A stretch of DNA of 35,699 nucleotides from an uncultured Lachnospiraceae bacterium (GCA_937916415.1 CALGGH010000101.1:1-35699), one strand, 5' to 3'; positions 26,213-34,670 are shown, counted from the first letter of the stretch. Numbers and translations are program-made. The notes: a model not told the origin generated them from the sequence alone.

Positions 26213-27441
26213 TTACGATTCAGAAGTGGCTGCGTCTTCGGACGTGGCCTCTTCTTTTTTGTTTACGGTTACATTTTCAGCACTCAATCCAAGAGTCCTG
26301 ACCATTAAAGCCATGGTGCTTTTCTTCGTATCGCTTGTGAGATGGGAGTATCTGTTCGCCGTGGTTGAAAATCACTGTGACCAAGCCACTCCTGAATCTC
26401 CTTCATGTTAACCCCGAGCTGGCATAACGCGCTTCCTGCAGAATGCCTGGTATCGTGAAAGCGTATCTCTTTTAAGCCATTCTTGCGAAGTATTGCCTTG
26501 AAGTGGCGGCTCACACGCTCCGGATCATACAGATAGCCCATTGTGTCAACAAAGACATACTCTTCGTCCTCTTTATGATAAGAGCGCCCGCAGAGCTTTC
26601 TGTTTGCCTCCTGTTGTTCCTTCATAGCAAGCAATTCATCCTGGAACATATCAAACAGCGGCATGGTCCGATAACTTGCCATACGCTTCGGCCTGTCCTT
26701 TTTTACAATGATCTTCTGTCCGTCGACACGCGCCTTGGTAACCACATGTCGGATCACAAAGGTATTGTCATCGAAATTGATCGCCGACCACTTCAGGCCG
26801 ATAGCCTCGCTCTTACGAAGTCCATAGAAGCAGGCCGTCTGGATCAGCAGTTCCATTTCGTCACCCTTGATGCACTTGAACAGATCAGCCAGTTCCTCCG
26901 CCGTATAATACTCGGGTATGAATGCCTGATTTCTCGGCAATGTCACACGATCCGAGGGGTTGTAAAGGATCAGTTCCAAATTAACCGCCCATTCAAGAGC
27001 CTCGTGGATAATTGCGTGATAGTGCTTAATTGTCGTAGGCTTCACTCGCTCACTTTGCGTGGTGTAAAAGTCCTGAATATGCTTCGGTTTCAGATTCGCC
27101 AAAGTCACTCCGAGTTCTTTGAAATACGGATACACTCTGCTCTCCAACATGCCCTGGTAACTTGAATACGTCGTCAGTTCAATATTGCCCTTGACTGCCG
27201 GAAGCCATTGAAGCTTCAGAAAGTCAGCAAACAAAACATCCGCATCCCTTGCCTCCGCAGGCGGCACAAATTTACGTCGTTCCTCCACCAGAATGGCCTC
27301 TGCCTTCTTTTTGTTACCCTTTTCGGGCAGACCGGTAGAGATCCACTTGGTCTTTCGCTTTCCCAGCTCATCATTGAAGCTGAGAACACAGTAGTAATAG
27401 CCTTTCTTTACTGAAAATATCCCCGGCTCATACTTAAGCAC
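26213..27441 (-). pseudogene. Tyrosine site-specific integrase, frameshifted before the catalytic Tyr
   Basis: The gene codes for a phage/ICE-type integrase with an N-terminal arm-binding domain, a core-binding domain (about 70-165) and a catalytic domain. Arg209 (YGLRKSEA), His329-x-x-Arg332 (HDTRH) and His355 (WLGHSDF) are present. A run of four T on the coding strand (A4 at 26368-26371) appears to have lost one base. Read with five T, the protein continues as STTANRYSHLTSDTKKST, with the nucleophile Tyr at about 365, and ends at 26213; as written, it ends at 26305 without the Tyr. The start is GTG at 27441. It points toward the tRNA-Ser, the usual arrangement for an island inserted there. 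A sequencing error is the main alternative to true inactivation. Confidence 0.88.
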
Positions 27442-27475
27442 AGAGAATCTTGCATCTCTGTATCATAATTATTGT

Positions 27476-28039
27476 ATGGAAAGCGGAAAGACTGATTTTT
27501 CCGTGGATTTTGGGGAGCGGATCGATTTCAGTATGATCCCCGTTGAGAATATGTCCTGGAAGTCATACCTTGAAAAACACAAAGGACAGTATGAACCATC
27601 CAATCAAAAATCAGAACAATACAGCATTTATGCCTTTACCCAGTTTCTTCACATCGGTATAGATCATATGATCTCCTCCGATAGTGTTCTGCGTATATGT
27701 AAGCTGTGCGGAGGTTATTTCCGGATCAAGTATTCATCATCTCAGGAATACTGCACGCGCCTGTACAGAGACACCAAGGCTGCCTGCAACGAATACGCCA
27801 GCAGAAAATCCTATAAAGAGAAGCTCTTTCAGCATCCGATCCACCAAGAGTTCACCAAGGCGTATAACAAGCTGTATGGGCGAATTCGCCGGGGCAAGCT
27901 CCCTGCCGACACTCCGCTCATGGATCAGCTTAAAAAGCTGCATGACGAATATTACGAAAAATATGAGAACACCCACCACAAGGATCGTGAAGAGGTCTGG
28001 AAAAAATATATAGAGAAAAATAAGGAGCTGCTGGCTTGA
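27476..28039 (+). CDS. DUF6076-like zinc-ribbon protein, probably 5'-truncated
   Basis: This 187-residue protein has ICKLCGGYF, then EYCTR and KAACNEYASRKSYK: four cysteines that could bind zinc, followed by a highly charged helical tail (GKLPADTPLMDQLKKLHDEYYEKYE). This matches my memory of DUF6076 proteins on Clostridia mobile elements, which are usually about twice as long. No ribosome binding site precedes the ATG, and the frame stays open upstream into the integrase gene on the opposite strand, so the N-terminal part was probably lost. Function unknown. Confidence 0.6.
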   Translation: MESGKTDFSVDFGERIDFSMIPVENMSWKSYLEKHKGQYEPSNQKSEQYSIYAFTQFLHIGIDHMISSDSVLRICKLCGGYFRIKYSSSQEYCTRLYRDTKAACNEYASRKSYKEKLFQHPIHQEFTKAYNKLYGRIRRGKLPADTPLMDQLKKLHDEYYEKYENTHHKDREEVWKKYIEKNKELLA

Positions 28040-28131
28040 TTGCCGGCAGTGTTTTCATTCTTAGGTGTCAGATTTCTATGCCGATATTCGTTTTATAAGT
28101 GAAGGCCTTCAAAAGAAACGGGGTAAAGTCA

Positions 28132-28432
28132 ATGCCTTATATGAACAGAGACAACGCAGATTGTCTGGTAAACAAATATGCAGATATGATCCTGAGGATC
28201 AGCTATATGTATCTGAAGCAGACACAGGATGCTGAAGATATCTGTCAGGATGTATTCATGAAGCTTTTGGCAAAGGATTATCAGTTCGCTGACCCATGGC
28301 GGCGAAAATGAAACATATTTCTTCAGTGGTGCCTCCTTCACAAAAGATGGTATACGCTATCTAGTTTTCACCAACGATAATGTATCTGCCGATGACCTGT
28401 TTAAGATGGCAGAAGAACTGATCGAGCAATAA
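28132..28432 (+). pseudogene. Sigma-70 family (ECF) remnant joined to a DUF4367-like tail
   Basis: The first part, from ATG 28132, encodes ADCLVNKYADMILRISYMYL and DAEDICQDVFMKLLA, which is region 2 of an ECF sigma factor. At about 28286-28300 this ends. In the next frame the sequence encodes THGGENETYFFSGASF and ends SADDLFKMAEELIEQ with a stop at 28432. That tail looks like the C-terminus of a DUF4367-type anti-sigma or envelope protein, which normally follows the sigma gene. The middle of both genes seems to have been removed in one deletion. Confidence 0.65.
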
Positions 28433-28466
28433 CTACTGTGAACTTTTGACATCATAATAATACGAT

Positions 28467-28502
28467 AGAGGGAGCATATGATACAATCACAATGCTCCCT
28501 CT
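28467..28502. terminator. Bidirectional terminator hairpin
   Basis: AGAGGGAGCAT (28467-28477) pairs perfectly with ATGCTCCCTCT (28492-28502) around a 14-nt loop. It lies between the convergent ends of the sigma-factor remnant and the XRE/MotA-like pseudogene and can end transcription from both sides. Confidence 0.75.
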
Positions 28503-28509
28503 TATCTTA

Positions 28510-29298
28510 TCACAAACTTTCTATCAGTTTCACCGGATCCACTATAGTTCCAAGCGTGTATTCCTTGCCGTCGTGAACAATCGTCTTCTGTATTCCGGTC
28601 TCAAAAGCCTTCTCGATAAATTCCTCCGGAGTAATATCCGGCTTTACCTGGACGCACAATCTGCTCAGGCGAAGTAAGCTGAGTCAGCAGATACATGAGC
28701 GCAGTCAGGGTACCGAATAACCCTCCAAAGAGATTAGCTGTTATGGCAGTCTTTATCGCAGAAAACGCAGCTTTTATCTCCAGATCATTCTCTGCCCCAC
28801 CATCGCCTGCTATGGAAGACTTCTTAAACGCGAGTCCTATCCCCTTAAAGAAGGCTCCCAAATTCCCAGAAGCGACAAGAATCAGAATTGTTACTCCGGC
28901 AACGCAACAAAATGATGGCAGATCGATAAATCTGATAAGATAATTCCCATTGAAACCTCCAAGAGAGAGCATATTATAAAGGAACAGAAGGAGCATACCC
29001 GCGATCCCTCCTATGAATGACCATCGTGATTTCGCACTTACCGTTTTGTTCGTTTTCATCAGTTCCATGACATTTTCCTCCGCTTTCTGGCTGAAGGACT
29101 CTGCACTTTCCAGTTTTCCCCGGCAAGTAGTTCATTGGAATTCACTGAAAGAATCTCACACAGCTCCGGTATAACGGAAACATCAGGCATCCCGTGACCG
29201 GTTTCCCATTTTGAGATCGTCTTGTCGCTGATTCCCAGCTTTTCTGCAAGATCTTTCTGGGTAAGTCCAAGCTGCTTCCTACTTTCCGAAATCTTTTC
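28510..29298 (-). pseudogene. XRE regulator with MotA-like membrane domain, multiply broken
   Basis: Read across frames, the gene codes for an XRE helix-turn-helix (SRKQLGLTQKDLAEKLGIS, DKTISKWETG), a linker SFSQKAEENVMELM, and three membrane helices with MotA/TolQ-like NLFGGLFGTLTALMYLL and TSPEQI. It has no start codon; the frame is entered after a TGA at 29299-29301. One base seems lost at the CC at 29110-29111. Near 28650-28655 the frame shifts again into a tail, VKPDITPEEFIEKAFETG to PVKLIESL, which ends at 28510 and may come from another gene. The uninterrupted piece 28601-29068 alone would give a 155-residue membrane protein. Confidence 0.65.
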
Positions 29299-30036
29299 TC
29301 AATGCTATTCCAAACAGCAGTATCTCCGATACAACAACAAACAACAATACCGGAAACGAAATATATCCGGCAATCAGTTGAAACAATACCGGTGCAAACA
29401 TCCATAAAACAATTTTAACAATAGCAGCCTTCCCTTTTCCCCGGAACTCATACAAAATACCGGCAAAAATCGGGAGATACAGCACCATCAGAGCAAATAT
29501 CGGTACACTGAGAGCTCCTATTCTAATCCAATAAGTCATCCCGTTTAATGGCGCACCAAAAAAGAAGGATAAAATGATCAGAAGAACCAAATATGCAGCT
29601 CCGATCATCCTGCTTTTCCCAGCGAGTATCGTATAGTCCAATCTATATACTCCAAGCATGGCTACAAATCCTATGACTGTTTGCAGTATGCTGACCCTAG
29701 ACAAATTTTCGAGAATGTCTACGCCTGTCTCAGCCGGTATATTCTTGTTCACTATATACTGAACTCCCAAGTTCAAAGCAGCTATAAAAATACATACAAA
29801 AGAAACCGCCATTCCATATGTGGTCAGTGGATACGGTCAAGATCTACTCCAACGCTGACCGGATCGCCCATTTCAGCTACCGCCTTTGAAACAGCATCTT
29901 CATAAGATAAACCATCCTCCTCATATGCTTCCGACTGATCTTCAATATGCGCCCGAACTTCATCCGTCACAAACTCCTTAGCATATTTATCCCTGATCTG
30001 CCCTTTTAACTCATCCAGATATTCTTCCATCTTCAT
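29279..30036 (-). pseudogene. Prefix-domain FtsW/RodA-like membrane protein gene, broken
   Basis: The first part (30036-29824) starts with ATG after GAGGAGG and codes for the short helical prefix domain MEEYLDELKGQIRDKYAKE to GDPVSVGVDLDRIH. It then meets TGA where an Arg codon (CGA) would be expected. The second part (29812-29279), in another frame, has five to six helices and NGMTYWIRIGALSVP, similar to the NGxxxWIxIG motif of FtsW/RodA proteins. It stops at KDFGK, well short of the usual ten helices, exactly where the XRE fragment begins. PadR-controlled prefix-domain/FtsW-like genes are common in Clostridia, and this is a decayed one. Confidence 0.65.
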
Positions 30037-30373
30037 AGCAGTCCTCCTCGAATGCCAGGACACGGGCAACAGCCGATGAATAAGTTTCCCACTCATCCAC
30101 TTTGGATTTCAGAAATTTTCTCCCTTCATCAGTGATGGAATAATACTTCCTGATTTTTCCAACGCCTTCTCTCTCATATGAGGTAAGATAGTTCTTCGCT
30201 TCAAAAGCATGTAGAATCGGGTACAACGTACCGGCCTTTAGTTCAAATACGTTCTGCGAGCGTGACCGCAATGACTCGATCATCTCATATCCATACATAT
30301 CCTTCTCCGAAAGAAGCTTCAAAAGCATTGTACCCATGCTCCCTGAAAGTAACATCTTGTCTATACTACCCAT
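30011..30373 (-). CDS. PadR family transcriptional regulator
   Basis: This 120-residue winged-helix repressor has MLLSGSMGTMLLKLLSEKDMYGYEMIESL at the start, LKAGTLYPILHAFEAKNYL as the wing/recognition region, and KYYSITDEGRKFLKS, all typical of PadR. A short C-terminal helix serves dimerisation. The ATG has a strong AGGAGG site, and the gene overlaps the next one by 26 bases. A palindromic operator lies between its own -35 and -10, so it probably represses itself and the downstream membrane-protein gene. It looks intact although its target gene is broken. Confidence 0.93.
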   Translation of the reverse strand: MGSIDKMLLSGSMGTMLLKLLSEKDMYGYEMIESLRSRSQNVFELKAGTLYPILHAFEAKNYLTSYEREGVGKIRKYYSITDEGRKFLKSKVDEWETYSSAVARVLAFEEDCYEDGRISG

Positions 30374-30417
30374 GATACGACCTCCTTATATCGAATTTCT
30401 TTATATTGATATTCTAT

Positions 30418-30446
30418 ATACTATATCGACATTCGATATTTGTCAA
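30418..30446 (-). promoter_or_regulatory. padR promoter with PadR operator
   Basis: On the minus strand TTGACA (30446-30441), 17 nt and TAGTAT (30423-30418) make a good promoter. The spacer is almost filled by a perfect inverted repeat ATATCGA-CAT-TCGATAT (30423-30439). A further half-site ATATCGAA lies at 30389-30396, close to the ribosome binding site. This placement is what autorepression by PadR would need. Confidence 0.75.
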
Positions 30447-30447
30447 C

Positions 30448-30475
30448 AAAAAAACGGCGAGGATTAACCTCGCCG
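30448..30475 (-). terminator. Rho-independent terminator of the first Rpn-type gene
   Basis: On the minus strand CGGCGAGG, loop TTAAT and CCTCGCCG form a perfect 8-bp GC-rich stem (30475-30455), followed by seven T. It ends the transcript of the Rpn-type gene and stands directly against the -35 of the padR promoter. Confidence 0.9.
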
Positions 30476-30496
30476 CAACAATCGCTTAGTCTCGAA

Positions 30497-31474
30497 TTAC
30501 ACCAGTTTTGGAGCCAACAGACCCATAACATATTCTTTGGTAACATTAAAAGTCTCAACAATCTTTGTGACAATGTCATTATCTGATGCCCCCATAAGAC
30601 GCATACCTTCAATGGCACCTTCAATTTTTTCTTTTTTATATCTTCTTTCAAGAGATTCGCACATATCAACACCTCCATCCTTTACTTCAATCTCAATATC
30701 CAGATTTGCGGCTTTCTTAAGGAAGAATGCTGCATCCGGATCTATTTTGGTATGACCAAGTTCCTCAATCAGTTTATCAGCATCCTCTTTCTGATGCTTT
30801 ACGATCTTAAGCACCTTCCCAAGTACCGTATTAAACTTGTCAAAGTCTCCATCCGCTATTTCCGCCACTGAAATAATGTTCAGCTTATAGTCATTAAGGA
30901 ACGGAATTATCCTCTTGTCGCGGATGTCCATCATTTCCAGCAGGCTTTTGGGACCATCCCAAGGTTCGGGACCCACATAGATAACTGCCGTGATAATGGG
31001 AATCAAACGATCCTCCTTGCGAAAGCCGGACAAAAACTCCTCGCTGGTAAGCTTGATCTTCAGGACTCCGTCCTCTGCATATAACTCCGCCGTTTCATCG
31101 GATGATTCCTTTTTGTCCTTTTTCCTGAGTGATCTGCGGTTTTCCTCTACCTGATTGGAATACCCGATCATGTCATACAGCCCGTCCTTGACAGGCATGG
31201 CATAATGAACTTTCCCTTGAAGCTCCGCTCCGAGAATGACATAAATGGCATTCCCGTCGGTCATTGCCTCCCATATTTTCAGCAGGTCACGGTATTTCTG
31301 TACTGGGAGCCTGGCGTTATTGCCATATGGCAACGCAAGCTGAGCTGTATCCATCTCCTTTAGATTCTCAGGATTGATCACCTGCTCGCCATCATACAAA
31401 AGGTAGTTAAATGCATCTGCAAATGCTTTTCTTTTGCCAAGGTACTGTTTAGCCTCTGCGTCTAATGCTCCCAT
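30497..31474 (-). CDS. Rpn-type PD-(D/E)XK nuclease family protein
   Basis: This predicted 325-residue protein belongs to the Rpn/YhgA-like group of putative recombination-promoting nucleases. The nuclease core is near NAIYVILGAELQGKVHYAMPVKDGLYDMIGY, where the acidic and Gln residues of the active site are expected. The C-terminal half is helical with many charged residues and ends NVTKEYVMGLLAP, a typical small helix for this group. I chose the ATG at 31474, preceded by AGAGGTGG, rather than the one at 31534. A clear terminator follows. These genes occur in many divergent copies in Lachnospiraceae; their true role is not settled. Confidence 0.8.
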   Translation of the reverse strand: MGALDAEAKQYLGKRKAFADAFNYLLYDGEQVINPENLKEMDTAQLALPYGNNARLPVQKYRDLLKIWEAMTDGNAIYVILGAELQGKVHYAMPVKDGLYDMIGYSNQVEENRRSLRKKDKKESSDETAELYAEDGVLKIKLTSEEFLSGFRKEDRLIPIITAVIYVGPEPWDGPKSLLEMMDIRDKRIIPFLNDYKLNIISVAEIADGDFDKFNTVLGKVLKIVKHQKEDADKLIEELGHTKIDPDAAFFLKKAANLDIEIEVKDGGVDMCESLERRYKKEKIEGAIEGMRLMGASDNDIVTKIVETFNVTKEYVMGLLAPKLV

Positions 31475-31609
31475 AGCGCCACCTCTTTTCCCTGATATCG
31501 GCGACGCATATTTCGCGCCTCGTTCTTTGTCCATATCATAACATATATCCTCCTTGTTTTCTACTGTAAAAATGCCGATATTTTCAGCTTTTATGCATAT
31601 CTTCAGACC

Positions 31610-32549
31610 TTATAGTGATGCCTGATATTGTCTTTCCTGCTTCATTTCGGGCTGAACCCTTCCCAGCGTCTGTTCCAGATCCTCACCTTCAAGTGCTCTT
31701 GTCAGGAGTCTCCTGATCACTTCCGGTACAAATGTCTGCTCACTGAGCCAGCTGATCATCTTCTTGAAATGACGCAATAGAACAAGTTCTTTCTGCTCCG
31801 CAAATGGAAGCCTCCTGCTCGGCATCTTTTTTCAGTTTATACTCGTAGCCCTCCAGACCGTATTCCTTCTTCTTTCCCTTGTGAGCCTCGCGTTCCTCCT
31901 CCGTCATATCTTCATATATTTCACAGTCGAGCACGGGATATCCGCGATTCCGCATTCTCTGGGGATACTCACGATTTATAAAAGTAAAAAACTTGAGGTT
32001 AAAATCACGCTTGACATTGAGCACCGGACATCCATCCTTGTCTTCACCTATCGGTATGAATATCTTATGCGGATGACCGGAGCGTCCACCGAATTCATCA
32101 AAGTGAATTACTGTAGCTATTGTTTTCCAGGATGGATTCCAGTCATGGAGAATAGACTCGGTTACCTCATCACTGACCTTAAGCAGTTTGGTCTGCTCCT
32201 CCCTTGTCAGAGTCTCCATCACTTCCATCGGCGGCTTCTGTATCATCTCTATTGCGGATACCGCATCTATTCTCATTTTTCGCTTGCCTTGTTCAGCACG
32301 CTCAGCATTGATCCGGTCGATCTCAGTCTGTATGACCTGTTCCATGTCCATATCCGTATTGCCGCATAGCCAGACGTTATCCTTGGTCAGGTCATGATCT
32401 ATCGTTTTGTCCCGTCCTTTTCGTTTATCACTCATCTCATCCCAAGCGTCCTTCACGCTGCAGGTTCTGGCAGCCTTGCCGTGATGTCTCTGGTTTGAGG
32501 GATTGAGCGAAAGCTTCAAGCAGGGGAGTCCCACATGAAATTCCTGCAT
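31610..32549 (-). pseudogene. Mob/Pre-like (MobV) relaxase gene, broken
   Basis: The first 240 or so codons (start ATG 32549, eight bases after AAGGAG) encode a Mob/Pre-like protein. The N-terminal part has HHGKAARTCSVKD and DHDLTKDNVWL. A metal-binding His cluster HFDEFGGRSGHPHKIFIPI follows, equivalent to the HLDExTPHxH motif of MobV relaxases. At about 31800-31825 the frame is lost. The next frame carries KELVLLRHFKKMISW and a tail LSEQTFVPEVIRRLLTRA to the stop at 31610. A second version of that tail lies at 34799-34996. A relaxase would nick oriT to mobilise the element; here it is probably inactive. Confidence 0.65.
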
Positions 32550-32645
32550 ATATTTCATTCTCCTTCATCATAATGTTTTTCAATCACTCCATAGATGGAA
32601 GCGGAGCGATAGCAGGGCGAAAGGGATTGCATTACCGGAGATTAT

Positions 32646-32676
32646 CTTAAGAACTTAAGTACGTGCCCTCGTACTT
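32646..32676. other. Cluster of small inverted repeats upstream of the mob gene, possible oriT
   Basis: CTTAAG-AA-CTTAAG (32646-32659) is followed directly by AAGTACG-TGCCCT-CGTACTT (32657-32676). The stretch TAAGTACGTGCCCT resembles the nick-region core TAAGTGCGCCCT known from IncQ-type origins of transfer, and it lies upstream of a relaxase-like gene. The match is partial. Confidence 0.3.
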
Positions 32677-32774
32677 GATCCCCTTTCATTTGTCAGATAC
32701 TCCCATGCCGCCACCTGCTTCGGATCATCCTCCCTGAACTTCACACATATGGAGCGGCTTTTCATTCCTATCAT
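32655..32774 (-). pseudogene. Small ParR-like protein remnant
   Basis: From ATG 32774 the frame codes for MIGMKSRSICVKFREDDPKQ and VAAWEYLTNERG and stops after 39 residues. The start resembles small plasmid partition (ParR-like) proteins of Clostridia, which are normally over 100 residues. It overlaps the preceding fragment by ATGA, a coupling expected of a parM-parR pair. Identification is tentative. Confidence 0.35.
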
Positions 32775-33020
32775 GCCATTCCTCTTTTCGCCCATATGGC
32801 ATAGCTCTTCGCATTGGCACGGATGTCATCGTTAAATATCACACCCGGCTTATCTCCCAGGGCAGAATAGTTTTTTCGGATGGTGTAAAACACTCGAAAT
32901 GCTTTAGGCCGGTCTCCGGTGCGTGGGTTCCTGAGACAGGATCCATTTATCTTTATCTGCCTCGCTCATCTGTTTCAACCGGTCTTTTATTCTGTCTATG
33001 AACTTATCCACCACGTTTCC
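32771..33020 (-). pseudogene. Remnants of one or two plasmid genes, possibly parM-like
   Basis: One frame begins near 33015 with a GTG and codes VDKFIDRIKDRLKQMSEADK before stopping near 32909. Another frame continues as KAFRVFYTIRKNYSALGDK and IFNDDIRANAKSYAIWAKRG up to a stop at 32771. The DIRANAK segment resembles the C-terminal end of ParM/StbA-type actin-like proteins, which would fit the ParR-like fragment after it. Both pieces are too short to be whole genes. Confidence 0.3.
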
Positions 33021-33028
33021 TCCATTTA

Positions 33029-33182
33029 GGAACTGTCACGAAATAACTTGAGCATATTGCGCAGGATGAATTCGCAGAAGCCAGACGGAGGAAGGAGTCG
33101 ATGCGGGCATCGACGACTGACGACAACGACGCTTCTGTGAATCCAGACAAGCAAAAAGGCAAGATTATTTCGTGACAGTTCC
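33029..33182. mobile_element. MITE-like 154-bp element, copy 2
   Basis: Perfect 18-bp terminal inverted repeats GGAACTGTCACGAAATAA (33029-33046 and, inverted, 33165-33182) are flanked by TTA on both sides (33026-33028 and 33183-33185). Length is 154 bp, equal to copy 1. Relative to copy 1 it is inverted. The conserved 15-nt blocks lie at 33086-33100 and 33114-33128. Between them is an 18-nt palindrome, GTCGATGC-GG-GCATCGAC (33097-33114). CAGAAGC/GCTTCTG arms lie further out, so the whole element can fold on itself. It contains no credible gene. Confidence 0.92.
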
Positions 33183-33343
33183 TTACTCTCATTCCTGTGC
33201 CTTATGCGTACATGGTCTCATATCTGTATAAATCCTGCTTGCCCAGGCTGTAAAGTAAGTATGTATTGTTCATTATGTCCCCTCCCATCTGCCCCACTTG
33301 AGGCTGCCTTGCTATCCTAGATCCAGTCTAAATCTCTTGCTGT

Positions 33344-33397
33344 CCGATATACTCCCCTCAATCAAATGTACCGATATGCTCCCCTCAATCAAATGTG
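33344..33397. repeat. Two tandem 27-bp repeats
   Basis: A 27-bp unit starting CCGATAT occurs at 33344-33370 and 33371-33397 with two differences. It lies in the gene-free stretch 33186-33459, in which I see nothing else beyond a weak AGAGGT site before the nucleotidyltransferase fragment. Two copies without spacers do not make a CRISPR array; they could be iterons or an operator. Confidence 0.85.
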
Positions 33398-33459
33398 CTT
33401 GTCTTTTTTTGTCTCAAATAGCATAATTAAGATAGTTGGATTAATAGAGGTATCACGCG

Positions 33460-33654
33460 ATGCAAAAGGACGAGATACTGGAAATAATTAAACAGATACA
33501 TAAGAATCCCATATTCTCAGGCTATAGCATGGGACTAGCGGGTTCATATGCTAATGGCACTTCGGAATCCCGCAGTGATATCGATATAGTTGTGTCCACG
33601 GACTCGCTAACTATTCCCCAGATAGACCTGATCAAATCTTACTTCAAATGTTAA
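33460..33654 (+). pseudogene. Nucleotidyltransferase-domain protein (MNT type), truncated
   Basis: The 64-residue frame contains GLAGSYANGTSESRSDIDIVV, the GS-x-DxD signature of minimal nucleotidyltransferases that act as antitoxins to HEPN toxins or as aminoglycoside-type transferases. The third acidic residue and the rest of the domain are missing, because the frame stops eight bases before the terminator of the convergent Rpn-type gene. No HEPN partner is present. It is most likely a remnant. Confidence 0.7.
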
Positions 33655-33661
33655 AGGGTGC

Positions 33662-33689
33662 AAAAAAGGGAGCCCTCCGGACTCCCCTT
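33662..33689 (-). terminator. Terminator of the second Rpn-type gene
   Basis: On the minus strand a GC-rich stem formed by GGGGAGTCC and GGGCTCCC around a small loop is followed by six T (33667-33662). It is about 43 bases after the stop of the Rpn-type gene. Confidence 0.8.
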
Positions 33690-33731
33690 GAACAATCTAT
33701 GTCAGCTCGTAACCCCATACTCCCGTCCTTT

Positions 33732-34670
33732 TCAAAGTGCCCACGGCCTGGAATCATCCGGATCCGAATCATCATCCAGAAAGTTTTGGGCGTAGGTAGG
33801 GGTAAGTTCATAGCGTTTTATGATATTCTCCTTGATTTTTGCTTCAGGAATATCCAATGACCTGAACGCAATAATGTCCCCCTTGATTCTCTCTGTTCTG
33901 TCAGAAGCCATTTTCACATATTCAGGACTAAACATTGTCATCATAATCTTTTCTACCTCCCCTCTGTGCTGTTCGAGATATGGTTTAAGATATCCCTTTT
34001 GAATACACAGTTCTATTGCCTCTAAGACTGCGGTTTCCTTTTCTTCCATGGTCTTTGCCGGAAGAACTTTTTCATCCCATACACGACAGAATCCCATATA
34101 TTCCTCTATGAGGCCACCTTTATGCTCACCATGAAATATTCTCGCCTTAAACTCCGGCTTATCTGGATCTCCTCCAAAGAATTCCTGGTTTAGTGAAAGA
34201 ATGTCTTTTTCAACCTTTTTCTTACCGGTATATATTACAAACGCTTCCACATCAGGAATGTCCACCTTAACAGAACTGTGTATGTCTTCCTTTCTCATCT
34301 TCAGATAACTCATCGCTGAGTCATAATAGTAGTCAGCCAATCGGAAGATGATATTCACGCTCCATGTGGACTGAGCCTCAGCAAGAACGATAAGTTTTCC
34401 TCTCGCCAAAAGTCCAAGATCATTATACGGATGGATCGCAAGCACATTATCGATCGTCACCAACTCAAGATCATTCTCAGTGATCGTGGTATCCTGCGGG
34501 AAAAGTTCTTTATAAAGCTGTAGCTGATATTCCTTCCTCATAAACAGATTCAGGAATACCGAATTCTTCGCCTGACGGTTCACCCTGTCCTGCTTAACAA
34601 CATCAAGCTCATGCTTATAGGCATCGCGTTCCGCGACTACTTCCGCATATGTCTGTTTTTTCTCCGTCAC
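33732..34670 (-). CDS. Rpn-type PD-(D/E)XK nuclease family protein (transposase-like)
   Basis: This 312-residue protein has RQAKNSVFLNLFMRKEYQLQLYKEL at the start, followed by the nuclease core with DLGLLARGKLIVLAEAQSTWS, where the Asp and the Glu-x-Gln fit a PD-(D/E)XK site, and NIIFRLADYYYDS. A helical, charged C-terminus carries IKENIIKRYELTPTYAQNFL. It differs clearly from the Rpn-type protein at 30497-31474, so they are not a recent duplication. The start is GTG at 34670 with AAAGGGGG before it. It has its own terminator and lies inside the pair of inverted 154-bp elements. Role unknown, intact by sequence. Confidence 0.8.
   Translation of the reverse strand: MTEKKQTYAEVVAERDAYKHELDVVKQDRVNRQAKNSVFLNLFMRKEYQLQLYKELFPQDTTITENDLELVTIDNVLAIHPYNDLGLLARGKLIVLAEAQSTWSVNIIFRLADYYYDSAMSYLKMRKEDIHSSVKVDIPDVEAFVIYTGKKKVEKDILSLNQEFFGGDPDKPEFKARIFHGEHKGGLIEEYMGFCRVWDEKVLPAKTMEEKETAVLEAIELCIQKGYLKPYLEQHRGEVEKIMMTMFSPEYVKMASDRTERIKGDIIAFRSLDIPEAKIKENIIKRYELTPTYAQNFLDDDSDPDDSRPWAL

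Noticed and set aside
30011..30096. Longer start of the prefix-domain protein at 30096
   Set aside because: The extra N-terminus is antisense-like PadR coding sequence in another frame; the ATG at 30036 has a perfect GAGGAGG site.
33004..33192. Minus-strand frame of 62 codons inside element copy 2
   Set aside because: Spans terminal repeats and core of a non-coding element; not kept in copy 1.
33344..33397. Possible CRISPR array
   Set aside because: Only two repeats, directly adjacent with no spacer, and no cas genes.
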